NCBI GenBank assembly: GCA_903858275.1 | Contig: CAIOIC010000106.1 | Span: 1-64,000, forward strand | DNA length: 64,000 nucleotides | Reading direction: 5' to 3' | Source of the DNA: an uncultured Verrucomicrobia subdivision 3 bacterium | GTDB taxonomy: Bacteria > Verrucomicrobiota > Verrucomicrobiia > Limisphaerales > UBA11358 | Shown here: in pieces, positions 1 to 7,628 of the stretch | Numbering within the stretch: position 1 is the stretch's first letter | Layout: every line of letters begins with the position of its first letter | The notes under the pieces: generated by a model | Seen by the model: only the letters and a program-made list of their open reading frames with translations | What the model was told of the DNA's origin: nothing | The model's database searches: none | Made by a program: the position numbers and the translations under genes

Positions 1-4
1 AAAG

Positions 5-78
5 TGGTTGTCCGACATGGATTCGAACCATGACTAAAGCCTCCAAAGAGCTCTGTGCTACCATTACACCATCGGACA
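5..78 (-). tRNA. tRNA-Gln (anticodon TTG)
   Basis: Read on the minus strand this folds as a full cloverleaf. The 7-bp acceptor stem pairs TGTCCGA with TCGGACA, and it starts with the U1-A72 pair typical of glutamine tRNA. The D-arm contains GTGTAATGGTAGCAC, the anticodon loop is CTTTGGA giving TTG, and the T-arm loop is TTCGAAT. The 3' CCA is genomically encoded at positions 5-7. Confidence 0.93.
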
Positions 79-88
79 ATGGAGCGAT

Positions 89-116
89 AAAATAGATTTT
101 TTTTTGCGCGGCGCAA
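89..116 (-). promoter_or_regulatory. Putative promoter of tRNA-Gln
   Basis: On the minus strand there is TTGCGC (-35), a 16-base spacer, and TATTTT (-10). The -10 box lies about 10 bases before the tRNA 5' end. Position and spacing fit a sigma-70-type promoter, but the -35 match is only moderate. Confidence 0.4.
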
Positions 117-353
117 AGCGAAAACTCGCGGCTTGCGATGGTTTTCTCCAAAAATCATTTGGAATCTAACACATGCCGTCATCTGAAAGCCGGACTACAC
201 TAGAATAACATTCATGTTGCTTGACTTGCGTTTTTACCTCTGTCACCTCTGGCATTCGGAATGAATAATCTCGAAGAACACATTTTTGGAAATCACAAGG
301 GGTTAACTGAAAACATGGTATCAGAACTAAAAACCTCATCAATCATACAGAAT

Positions 354-1532
354 ATGCTCTCTTTTGGCGCCAAGCTGCGTTTGTGTTTGTTTCTTGCTGC
401 GTTGTTGTCGTCTGGTTGGACGTCTGCCAGAGAAGGCACGGAATGGATGACGAGTTATTGGTATAATGCCAATGACACCAAACTGCCGCGTGTTCTTCTT
501 GTGGGCGATTCCATTTGCAACGGCTACCAAACATACGTTCGCGATGAACTCGCCGGAACCGCCAACGTTTCCTTCTACGCGACGTCCAAATGCGCCAGCG
601 ACTCCACCTATTTGAAGTCGCTCGCGTTCATGCTGGAGGAATACGATTACAAGGTGGTTCATTTGAACAACGGCCTTCACAGCCTGTCAACCGAGCGCAA
701 GGCATGGGAAAGCGGCCTCGTCGCCACGTTAAATCTGATTAAAGAGAAGGGCAAGGGTGCGAAAATCATCTGGGCAACCTCCACTCCGCTCAAAGACCCG
801 GCCCTTACTGCAAAGGCCAAAGAACTCAACCTGATTGCCGACAGGGTCATGCAGGCCAACAATATTCCCATTGATGACCTCTTTGCGCTCATGTATCCGC
901 TCGACCGAAATGTGTATTGGAGCGACACCTTCCATTACCGGGAAGATGCCAAAAAAATGCAGGCCAAGCAGGTTGCAGACTATCTGCGAGCGGCACTTGG
1001 TGCCAAAAAGGCTTCAGCCATTGAGGCTCAGGCAGCACTGGCGGCAGCCACATCAGAAACCGGACCCAACGGAAAAATAGCGACCACCACAGCGGTGCCT
1101 GATGCGCTTGTCAATCCAGGGTTTGAAGGAACTGGCGGCTGGAGCATCTATCCTCCCGCCCCGGCAAAAGGTTCCATGGAATTCACCACGGAAAATCCAC
1201 ATTCCGGGGCGAAAGCTGCAAAACTCACCGTTAATTCACCAGGCGTGCAGTTCTATCAACACAAGCCGAAGCTCGAGGCGGGCGCAACTTACACTCTGAA
1301 ATATTGGGCCCGTGCTGCGTCACCTTCCAGCGTGAATGTCTTTCTCCGCACCACCAAACCACCTTATCAATTTTTCGGCAAAAGCACCGGCAAGTTGGGG
1401 GCCGCATGGCAGGAATACCAGACCTCATTCACCCTCCCCGCTGATTTCAATCCAGCCGATTACACGCTCTTTTTTGACTTTTCAGCGCCCGGCAATTATT
1501 GGTTTGACGACATCAGCTTCTCCAAGCCGTAA
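354..1532 (+). CDS. Secreted SGNH/GDSL-type hydrolase with C-terminal carbohydrate-binding-like domain
   Basis: Likely exported esterase or carbohydrate deacetylase of the SGNH superfamily. From the chosen ATG the protein is about 392 residues and opens with a clear signal peptide (residues 1-25, ending WTSA). The nucleophile block VLLVGDSICNG (Ser53) and the block V pair D191-x2-H194 are visible. Residues from about 253 to the end resemble a CenC-type carbohydrate-binding beta-sandwich (NPGFEGTGGW followed by alternating strands). In-frame starts exist at 261 and 315, but they would bury the signal peptide behind 31 or 13 extra residues. The gene stands alone downstream of the divergent tRNA. 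The substrate is unknown; a decorated polysaccharide is a reasonable guess from the domain pair. Confidence 0.8.
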   Translation: MLSFGAKLRLCLFLAALLSSGWTSAREGTEWMTSYWYNANDTKLPRVLLVGDSICNGYQTYVRDELAGTANVSFYATSKCASDSTYLKSLAFMLEEYDYKVVHLNNGLHSLSTERKAWESGLVATLNLIKEKGKGAKIIWATSTPLKDPALTAKAKELNLIADRVMQANNIPIDDLFALMYPLDRNVYWSDTFHYREDAKKMQAKQVADYLRAALGAKKASAIEAQAALAAATSETGPNGKIATTTAVPDALVNPGFEGTGGWSIYPPAPAKGSMEFTTENPHSGAKAAKLTVNSPGVQFYQHKPKLEAGATYTLKYWARAASPSSVNVFLRTTKPPYQFFGKSTGKLGAAWQEYQTSFTLPADFNPADYTLFFDFSAPGNYWFDDISFSKP

Positions 1533-1671
1533 CCAGCGATAAGTCGTAGTCAAGGCGAGGCAGGAAAGCGCGATGGCTTGACCGTGCCTCCAAGGTAATG
1601 GAATTTGTTTGGCGATTTCACTGTCGCGGGTGTTTGGTAGTGAGCGAAAGCCAGACAACCCAAATTCCCGC

Positions 1672-1699
1672 TTGTAATCCATCGGATGGCTGATATTCT
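1672..1699 (+). promoter_or_regulatory. Putative promoter of the L31 gene
   Basis: TTGTAA (1672-1677) and TATTCT (1694-1699) are separated by 16 bases and lie 14 bases before the L31 start codon. The predicted 5' leader would be very short. Confidence 0.45.
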
Positions 1700-1713
1700 G
1701 TGCGACCAATTTT

Positions 1714-1959
1714 ATGAAGACGGACATTCATCCGAAATATGTGGACGCCGAGATCCGTTGCGCCTGTGGCAACGTGATTAAGACCCGTTCCACCAAGCAA
1801 ACCATCATCGTCGGTATTTGTAACGTGTGCCACCCGTTCTACACGGGCCAGCAGAAGTTCGTGGATACCGCCGGTCGCGTGGACAAATTCCAACAACGCG
1901 CCGCCAAGACGGCTGCCGCCGCCGAGGCCTTCGCTACCAAGAAGAAGAAAAAGGTCTAG
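1714..1959 (+). CDS. rpmE: 50S ribosomal protein L31
   Basis: An 81-residue ribosomal protein of the large subunit. The N-terminus [20 protein letters not shown] and the later [21 protein letters not shown] are diagnostic. The four cysteines (CxC and CxxC) make this the zinc-binding form of L31. The C-terminal tail is Ala-rich and ends in five lysines. It is followed directly by a strong intrinsic terminator, so it is probably transcribed alone. No clear Shine-Dalgarno is present before the ATG. Confidence 0.95.
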   Translation: MKTDIHPKYVDAEIRCACGNVIKTRSTKQTIIVGICNVCHPFYTGQQKFVDTAGRVDKFQQRAAKTAAAAEAFATKKKKKV

Positions 1960-1973
1960 CTTTTCAAACAACG

Positions 1974-2021
1974 CCGCCCGCAGCACCGGAATTTTCCGGG
2001 GTTGCGGGCGGTTTGTTTTTT
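1974..2021 (+). terminator. Rho-independent terminator after rpmE
   Basis: A 9-bp GC stem (CCGCCCGCA with TGCGGGCGG), extended by an inner CCGG/CCGG pairing, is followed at once by TTTGTTTTTT. Confidence 0.85.
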
Positions 2022-2023
2022 AA

Positions 2024-2075
2024 CCGCCAAGCCGCCAAGTGAAATCATTATCTTCGTGCCTTTGTGCCTTGGTGG
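2024..2075 (+). repeat. Octad-periodic imperfect inverted repeat
   Basis: Two copies of CCGCCAAG (2024-2039) face three degenerate 8-base units, CTTCGTGC, CTTTGTGC and CTTGGTGG (2052-2075). CCGCCAAG pairs with CTTGGTGG apart from one wobble. It occupies the gap between the L31 terminator and the RF1 start. It belongs to the same structural class as the 7- and 10-base-period repeats elsewhere in the window. Confidence 0.55.
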
Positions 2076-2085
2076 ATAAAACCGA

Positions 2086-3159
2086 ATGGACTTAAAGCCG
2101 CACATCGAAAAATTCCGCCAACGCTTTGCCGAGGTTGAATCCCTGTTGAGCGCGCCGGATACTTTTGCCCAGCCGCAGCGCGCCCAGGAGTTGGGGCGGG
2201 AATACGCCCGGCTCAAGGAACTCTGCGCCACCGGCGCCGCGTATCTCAAGGTGGCGGACGAACTCGCCGGCAACCGCGATCTGCTCCAATCCGCCGACGC
2301 GGAAATGGCTGCGCTGGCCAGAGAAGATATCGCGCAGCTCGAAGTCGAGGAACAAAAACTCGGCAAACAGATGCGTTTCGGCCTTGTGCCGCCGGAGCCG
2401 ACCGATTCGCGCAACACCATCATCGAAATTCGTGCCGGTGCCGGCGGCTCGGAATCCGCGTTGTTTGCCGCCGATCTGTATCGGATGTATTCACGCTATT
2501 GCGAGGCGCGTGGGTGGAAGGCTGAGACACTGGACTCTAATCCGTCTGATCTGGGCGGCTTCAAGGAAATTATTTTTCAAGTCAGCGGCACGGATGTTTT
2601 CAAGCGGCTGAAATACGAGAGCGGCGTTCACCGCGTCCAGCGCGTGCCTGCGACCGAGGCGCAAGGGCGCATTCACACCAGCACCTGCACCGTGGCTGTG
2701 ATGCCCGAGGCGGAGGAGGTGGATGTGGAAATCAAACCCGACGAAATCGAGGTGAACGTCTGTCGCGCCTCCGGCAAGGGCGGTCAGGGCGTGAACACCA
2801 CCGATTCAGCCGTGCAAATCATCCACAAGCCCACCGGTATGATCGTGCGCTGCGCCGACCAGCGTTCGCAGCAGAAAAATAAGTTGCAAGCGATGACCGT
2901 CTTACGCTCGCGCCTGCTCGACATCAAAGTCGCCGAGGAAAACGCCAAATACGCCGCGTTCCGCAAAGACCAGGTTGGCACCGGCGAACGCAGCGAAAAA
3001 ATCCGCACCTACAATTTCCCGCAGAACCGCGTCACCGACCACCGCATTGAGCTGACGCTTTACAACCTTTCCGTTTTCATCGACGGCGATCTTGATCCGA
3101 TGTTCGACCCGCTGATGCATCACGATATGGAAACCAAGCTGGCGGCGCTGCAAACATGA
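2086..3159 (+). CDS. prfA: Peptide chain release factor 1
   Basis: Class I release factor that recognises UAA/UAG and triggers peptide release on the ribosome. The protein is 357 residues, normal for RF1. The catalytic GGQ lies at residues 232-234 within SGKGGQGVNTTDSAV, and the codon-recognition PAT motif is in RVPATEAQGRIHTST, which separates RF1 from RF2 (SPF). The N-terminal alpha-helical domain is complete. Its stop codon overlaps the start of the next gene by four bases (ATGA). No hemK/prmC methyltransferase gene follows; instead a four-helix-bundle cassette is inserted here. Confidence 0.97.
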   Translation: MDLKPHIEKFRQRFAEVESLLSAPDTFAQPQRAQELGREYARLKELCATGAAYLKVADELAGNRDLLQSADAEMAALAREDIAQLEVEEQKLGKQMRFGLVPPEPTDSRNTIIEIRAGAGGSESALFAADLYRMYSRYCEARGWKAETLDSNPSDLGGFKEIIFQVSGTDVFKRLKYESGVHRVQRVPATEAQGRIHTSTCTVAVMPEAEEVDVEIKPDEIEVNVCRASGKGGQGVNTTDSAVQIIHKPTGMIVRCADQRSQQKNKLQAMTVLRSRLLDIKVAEENAKYAAFRKDQVGTGERSEKIRTYNFPQNRVTDHRIELTLYNLSVFIDGDLDPMFDPLMHHDMETKLAALQT

Positions 3160-3560
3160 ATCCAGAATCCAGAATTCAGGAGCCTGAATCAAAACGCCTC
3201 GCGCCTGCAAAAAGCTTTGAGCAGTTGATTGTCTGGCAGAAGGCACACCAGTTAGTGCAGGAAACCTACCGGTTCACGGAAAGTTTTCCGCGTTCGGAAA
3301 TTTATGGCCTGACTTCGCAGCTTCGCCGGGCGGCGGTTTCCATTCCGGCGAATATCGCAGAAGGTTTCAAGAAACGAGGACGCGCTGACAAAGTTCGTTT
3401 CCTAAACATCGCGCAAGGTTCACTGGAGGAATGCCGCTACTATTTGATTCTGGCGAAAGATTTGAATTACGGCGACACTACCAAACTCCAACCTCAACTC
3501 GAAGAAGTCAGCAAACTGCTGGAGGCTTACGCCGCGAAAATTCTGGCTTCTGGATTCTGA
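3156..3560 (+). CDS. Four-helix bundle protein (S23/IVP family)
   Basis: A 134-residue helical protein of the S23/IVP-like four-helix-bundle family, related in fold to the Avd accessory proteins of diversity-generating retroelements. The hallmark stretch FEQLIVWQKAHQLV, then FPRSEIYGLTSQLRRAA, VSIPANIAEGF, and SLEECRYYLILAKDL are all present. Its biochemical role is not established. The first ten codons are written in 7-base periodic DNA (AATCCAG repeats) and the last codons in the inverted counterpart, so the gene seems to sit inside a repeat-bounded unit. It starts within the RF1 stop codon. The real start might lie a little downstream, since the first 15 residues are repeat-derived. Confidence 0.85.
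   Translation: MNPESRIQEPESKRLAPAKSFEQLIVWQKAHQLVQETYRFTESFPRSEIYGLTSQLRRAAVSIPANIAEGFKKRGRADKVRFLNIAQGSLEECRYYLILAKDLNYGDTTKLQPQLEEVSKLLEAYAAKILASGF
3159..3186 (+). repeat. Left heptad repeat of the four-helix-bundle cassette
   Basis: Consecutive 7-base units AATCCAG, AATCCAG, AATTCAG, GAGCCTG. The 12-mer CAGAATCCAGAA (3163-3174) is repeated in inverted orientation at 3548-3559. Confidence 0.6.
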
Positions 3561-3567
3561 CTCCTGA
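3540..3567 (-). repeat. Right heptad repeat of the four-helix-bundle cassette
   Basis: Consecutive 7-base units ATTCTGG, CTTCTGG, ATTCTGA, CTCCTGA. The segment TTCTGGATTCTG (3548-3559) is the exact reverse complement of the left-end 12-mer. It spans the last codons and stop of the four-helix-bundle gene. Confidence 0.6.
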
Positions 3568-3572
3568 CTACT

Positions 3573-4148
3573 ATGCTCCCTGCCCACATCAAAGGATTGG
3601 TCTTCGACTGCGACGGCACGCTGGCTGACACCATGCCGCTGCACTGGCACGCATGGCAGATGGTCACGCAGCGCCACAATTTGCATTTTCCCGAAGACCG
3701 GTTTTATTCGCTTGGCGGCGTGCCGTCTCGCGACATCCTGAAAATGCTCGCGGAAGAACAAGGCCGTTCGCTCGATCACATCGCCGTGGCGCACGAAAAG
3801 GAAAATGCCTATCTGCCCCTGATGTCACGGGTCGGGCCGATTCATGAGGTGGTGGAAATCGCCAAGGCGAACTACGGAAAAATTCCTATGGCCGTCGCCT
3901 CCGGTGGCACACAGGCGATTATTTGCGACGTCCTGGAACATTTGAAAATCCGGCATTTCTTTACCGCCGTGGTGACGAGCGAAATGGTAAAAAACCAAAA
4001 GCCTGCGCCGGATATTTTTCTGGAAGCCGCGCGCCGCATCGGTGTGGAACCGAAGTTTTGCCGTGCTTACGAAGATACTGATTTGGGGTTGCAGGCAATC
4101 CGCTCCGCCGGTATGGACGCGGTGGATGTCCGCAAATTACGCGTCTGA
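3573..4148 (+). CDS. HAD-superfamily hydrolase, beta-phosphoglucomutase-like
   Basis: A 191-residue cytoplasmic phosphatase or phosphomutase of HAD subfamily I. Motif I is FDCDGTLADT (nucleophile D12, acid/base D14), motif II is the Ser of VASGG, motif III is the Lys of KPAPDIF, and motif IV is EDTDLG. The helical cap between motifs I and II is present. The family includes sugar-phosphate phosphatases such as YqaB; the substrate cannot be read from sequence. It begins 12 bases after the four-helix-bundle gene. Confidence 0.88.
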   Translation: MLPAHIKGLVFDCDGTLADTMPLHWHAWQMVTQRHNLHFPEDRFYSLGGVPSRDILKMLAEEQGRSLDHIAVAHEKENAYLPLMSRVGPIHEVVEIAKANYGKIPMAVASGGTQAIICDVLEHLKIRHFFTAVVTSEMVKNQKPAPDIFLEAARRIGVEPKFCRAYEDTDLGLQAIRSAGMDAVDVRKLRV

Positions 4149-4201
4149 TTTTCAGCCAGTCGCCGGTTGCGGGCGGCGGTGCGGGAAGCTACTGTTGCCG
4201 C

Positions 4202-5920
4202 GTGTCGGGAATTTTCGCCCAACTAAAATCTTCGCCCCTGCTGTTATTGCTGCGAACGAACACCGTGCACAGCTGGCGCCGGCTGCTGGCGGTGCGTGAA
4301 CAATCCCGGCTGCTCACTGGCATCATTGGGATTTTTATCGTCGGCTATCTGGCGCTGGCGTTCGAGCTGTTTTATCACGGGATGAAGTTTGTCGCCAAGT
4401 TTCCCGGCCTTGGCGCGGTGCTCACGGAACGGATGCTCTACATGCTCTTCGCCTTTTTGTTCGCATTGCTGTTGCTGAGCAATCTGGTTATCGCCTACAC
4501 CAATCTTTTCCGCAACCGTGAGACGGCGTTTCTGCTGACCTTGCCGGTTTCCAACTCGACGATTTTCCAGTGGAAATTCATCGAGTCCATGATTCTGGCG
4601 TCGTGGGCATTTTTGTTTCTGATTGCGCCGCTGCTGGCGGCGTTTGGGTTGGTGCGCGGTGTGCCGTGGCATTTTTATCCGCTGACGGTGTTGTTGATCG
4701 GGCTGTTCATCATTCTGCCCGGCGTCTTTGGCGCGGCGCTGGCGATTGCCATCGGGCGACATCTGGATCGGAAGAATTTTCAAATTCTCATTTTGTTACT
4801 GGCGGTGACGCTGCTGGCATTCGTCGCCTTTTGGTGGAAGGCGAATCCCGTGGACGACGCCTTGCTCGGCCAGCGCACACTGGAGGCGCTAGACAAACTG
4901 CTCGCCAAGACGCGCTTCACGATGTTTCCGTTCCTGCCCAGCTACTGGCTCTCGGCCTCCGTTTTGCAATGGGCGGAAGGCATCACGCGGGATGCGGTGT
5001 TTTTTGCGGCGGTCTTGTTGAGCAACACGCTGTTTTTCGGCGGCATCGCGTTCACGCGGTTTGGAAATATTTTTTACGATACTGCCTCAGCGGTTCAAAG
5101 CCGGGCGGGCGGAATGTTCAAAATGAATTTTCTTCGCACGGTAAAAACCGATTCAACCAAGCCAGGTTTTCTGGAAAATGTTTTTGAAAAAATACCCTGG
5201 CTCGCGCCGGACACCCGCGCGCTGGCCGTGAAAGATCTGCGGATGTTCTGGCGCGACACCACGCAATGGGGACAGTCTGTCATGTTTTTTGGGTTGCTCG
5301 GCGCCTACATCATTAACCTCCGCAACTTCACGCACCAGCTCACCAGCCCTTTTTGGATTCACGCCGTCGCGTTCCTGAACCTCGGCGCGTGCGCGTTCAA
5401 CCTCGCCTCTTTGACCACGCGCTTTGTGTTCCCGCAATTTTCCCTCGAAGGCCGGCGGTTGTGGATTGTCGGCATGTCGCCGATGGGTTTGGAGCGTATC
5501 GTCAAAACCAAATACTGGCTCGCCAGCACCTTGTCGCTCGTCATCACGCTCGGCCTTGTCACGCTGTCGTGTTACCTCCTGAAAATGTCGTGGACCGAAG
5601 TCGTGTTTTTTGGCGCGGTGGTGACGGTGATGACGTTTGCGCTGAACGGCCTTTCCGTCGGTCTTGGGGTGCTGTATCCCAACGTCCAGGAAACCAACCC
5701 GAACAAAATCGTCAGCGGTTTTGGCGGCACGCTGTGTTTTGTCTTGAGCACCGTTTACATCATCGCCTCGCTCGCCTTGCTCATGGTGGGCGGTGGCGGT
5801 TTCCACCGGCACGCTGGTCTGGCGTTCGCGAGTATCGCCGGATTTGGCTTGTTATCGTTTGTGGTCGGTTGGTTGCCGATGAAATGGGGACTCAAGCACC
5901 TGAAAAACTTCGAAGCGTAG
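4202..5920 (+). CDS. Polytopic membrane protein, putative ABC-2-type exporter permease
   Basis: A 572-residue protein with roughly twelve hydrophobic segments and a soluble central stretch near residues 300-345. The segment NLVIAYTNLFRNRETAFLLTLP resembles the putative ABC exporter family seen in Verrucomicrobia and Planctomycetes, so a permease role is likely. No ATPase gene lies next to it, so the partner must be encoded elsewhere. A GTG start is assumed because the first helix region follows immediately; other GTG or TTG starts are possible. Its stop codon abuts the stop of the convergent coaB-like gene with no gap. Confidence 0.65.
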   Translation: MSGIFAQLKSSPLLLLLRTNTVHSWRRLLAVREQSRLLTGIIGIFIVGYLALAFELFYHGMKFVAKFPGLGAVLTERMLYMLFAFLFALLLLSNLVIAYTNLFRNRETAFLLTLPVSNSTIFQWKFIESMILASWAFLFLIAPLLAAFGLVRGVPWHFYPLTVLLIGLFIILPGVFGAALAIAIGRHLDRKNFQILILLLAVTLLAFVAFWWKANPVDDALLGQRTLEALDKLLAKTRFTMFPFLPSYWLSASVLQWAEGITRDAVFFAAVLLSNTLFFGGIAFTRFGNIFYDTASAVQSRAGGMFKMNFLRTVKTDSTKPGFLENVFEKIPWLAPDTRALAVKDLRMFWRDTTQWGQSVMFFGLLGAYIINLRNFTHQLTSPFWIHAVAFLNLGACAFNLASLTTRFVFPQFSLEGRRLWIVGMSPMGLERIVKTKYWLASTLSLVITLGLVTLSCYLLKMSWTEVVFFGAVVTVMTFALNGLSVGLGVLYPNVQETNPNKIVSGFGGTLCFVLSTVYIIASLALLMVGGGGFHRHAGLAFASIAGFGLLSFVVGWLPMKWGLKHLKNFEA

Positions 5921-6565
5921 TCAGATTTTTTCCAAGGCTGAAAATAATTTCTCCGCTGACGGGAAGTGTTTCTTCCGGCCGTCGGCCAGCACCAGATTAA
6001 AGCCTTTTCCGTAAGCCGGACCATTCGCCACGCAGGCATCCGTTGCGCAATCAGCGATCTGTTTTTCTGCCAATCGCAACGCGCCGGTGCGTCCGCCGTC
6101 CGCTTCGAATTTCCAGCCGACGATTTTCGTCTTTGAAAACCAGCCGCGCAATTCTGCGATGATTTTCGGTGTGGGCAGCAGTTCCACCAGCAGGTTTCCC
6201 TGCCGTGTGGAGATTTTCTTGGTTGCCTTGAGCGCGGTGAATTCGCCCGCCTTGGTTTCCGCAAAGATTTTTCCGAAGAAAAAATCGCTCACTGCCGCCG
6301 CGTGGAATATGGCATCCACCTTTTTCCTGGAAAAAGATTTCAGCTTTGCACGCAAATCCGCCGTGGTGGAAAAGGTTTTCACCGTTTGCGCCCGGCATTC
6401 GCCCGCGTAAGTCGCCGATTCGCCGATGAGCAAAGTGACCTTGTGACCACGCGCTGTGAGAAAATTGGCCAACTCCATGCCGAGCCGGCCTGTGGAAAAA
6501 TTCGTGAGCCGGCGCACGTCGTCCAGCGGCTCAATGGTTGGTCCGGCGGTGACGATGCAATTCAT
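5921..6565 (-). CDS. coaB: Stand-alone phosphopantothenate-cysteine ligase (CoaB domain)
   Basis: Catalyses joining of 4'-phosphopantothenate and cysteine in CoA synthesis. The 214 residues cover only the DFP/CoaB domain: TAGPTIEPLDDVRRLTNFSTGRLG at the nucleotide-binding end, HAAAVSDF for the conserved AAVSD-type motif, and LLPTPKIIAEL (Lys-containing catalytic loop). Most bacteria carry a fused CoaBC; here the decarboxylase half (CoaC) is not adjacent. It is probably co-transcribed after the DUF554 gene and a 45-residue membrane peptide. Confidence 0.87.
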   Translation of the reverse strand: MNCIVTAGPTIEPLDDVRRLTNFSTGRLGMELANFLTARGHKVTLLIGESATYAGECRAQTVKTFSTTADLRAKLKSFSRKKVDAIFHAAAVSDFFFGKIFAETKAGEFTALKATKKISTRQGNLLVELLPTPKIIAELRGWFSKTKIVGWKFEADGGRTGALRLAEKQIADCATDACVANGPAYGKGFNLVLADGRKKHFPSAEKLFSALEKI

Positions 6566-6637
6566 GGCCGCAGCATACGCCGGGACCCGCGACAGGAAAA
6601 GCCAGTTAATGAACCCCGGAACGAGGTGCGAAGTGAA

Positions 6638-6775
6638 TCAATTGCCGGGGAGACGCGGACGGTTTAGGAACCACATCAAAGCCGCCATGACGACAATCAT
6701 GATCCCACCAAATAAAATGGTGAAAAAACGCATCTGCTTTTGATGTGATGTTGTAGCCGGTTTGCGCTTCCGCAT
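6638..6775 (-). CDS. Small single-span membrane protein (45 aa)
   Basis: A short open frame with a basic N-terminus (MRKRKPATTSHQKQMR), one hydrophobic helix (about residues 17-37, TILFGGIMIVVMAALMWF) and a short NRPRLPGN tail. This is the normal pattern of a small inner-membrane protein with its N-terminus in the cytoplasm. It fills the gap between DUF554 and coaB on the same strand. Function unknown. A weak GAGGA lies about 20 bases upstream. Confidence 0.55.
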   Translation of the reverse strand: MRKRKPATTSHQKQMRFFTILFGGIMIVVMAALMWFLNRPRLPGN

Positions 6776-6818
6776 GGTGATGGAACTTATAAGTATTCCT
6801 CAAATCGGCAAGCGGAAT

Positions 6819-7541
6819 TCACCCGAGGAGCCGCGTCAAAATCGGGGCGACGGGCAACGCCGGCAGATAATTGGCTAGTTCCACGCGCCGTCCGCTTAGA
6901 ATCACCAGCGAGATGGCGCACATCACCAGACCGGCGGTGACGTTGACCGACTCCACCAAGTGGTTTTCCGTCAGCACGGGCAGCGCAAATAAGTTCACGG
7001 CCGTGGCAATGGCGGTTAAAAAAATGAAAACCGGCAGCGCCGCCAATGCCACGGGCCAGCGAAACAACGACACAAAACCCGCCATCGCCAGTCCGTCCAT
7101 CACCGCTTTCAGCGCCAGCGGATAATAATAGCCCGTCAATCCGTCCGTGACCGCTCCCAGAATTCCCAACGGTGCCGCACAAAACAAGACCGTCGCCGCC
7201 GTGAAACCTTCCATCGGCTTGCCGGGTGGACTTTTCTGGGCGGTCGCCAGTCGTTCGGACGCGCGCCGGCCAAGCCAGTTCGACATTTTTTGCAATTGCA
7301 GCAACCGGCCCAGCAGATGGCCCAGAAACACCGCGAGCAGCGCAATGAACAGTTGCCATAAAACCGTTTTGGCTGGGCCGCCGATATTTTGCCAGACCAG
7401 CCGAAGCCCGAAAAACACCGTGAATGCGCCCAACGCCGACTTGGCTAAATTCTGGGTGCGGGCCGAAAACGGTTCTCGCCACACGAGCGCGGCGAGCGCG
7501 CCGAGCAGGATGCCGAGGGCGTTGAGAAAAGCGCCAATCAT
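6819..7541 (-). CDS. DUF554 family membrane protein
   Basis: A 240-residue polytopic inner-membrane protein. The opening MIGAFLNALGILLGALAAL and the internal AAPLGILGAVTDGLTGYYYPLALKAVMDG are typical of DUF554 (YdfK-like), a family of unknown function proposed to be a transporter. The ATG at 7541 was chosen because the first helix begins at once; an open frame extends further upstream but has a very different composition and overlaps the divergent MFS gene. About seven membrane helices are apparent. Confidence 0.85.
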   Translation of the reverse strand: MIGAFLNALGILLGALAALVWREPFSARTQNLAKSALGAFTVFFGLRLVWQNIGGPAKTVLWQLFIALLAVFLGHLLGRLLQLQKMSNWLGRRASERLATAQKSPPGKPMEGFTAATVLFCAAPLGILGAVTDGLTGYYYPLALKAVMDGLAMAGFVSLFRWPVALAALPVFIFLTAIATAVNLFALPVLTENHLVESVNVTAGLVMCAISLVILSGRRVELANYLPALPVAPILTRLLG

Positions 7542-7628
7542 CGGCCCATTGTGCCGCGCCGCGCCGCGAATGAAACGAAGAAAAGTTTTCCTTCCCCCGC
7601 CATCCGCCTTAAAGTTCGCGTTGCGAAA

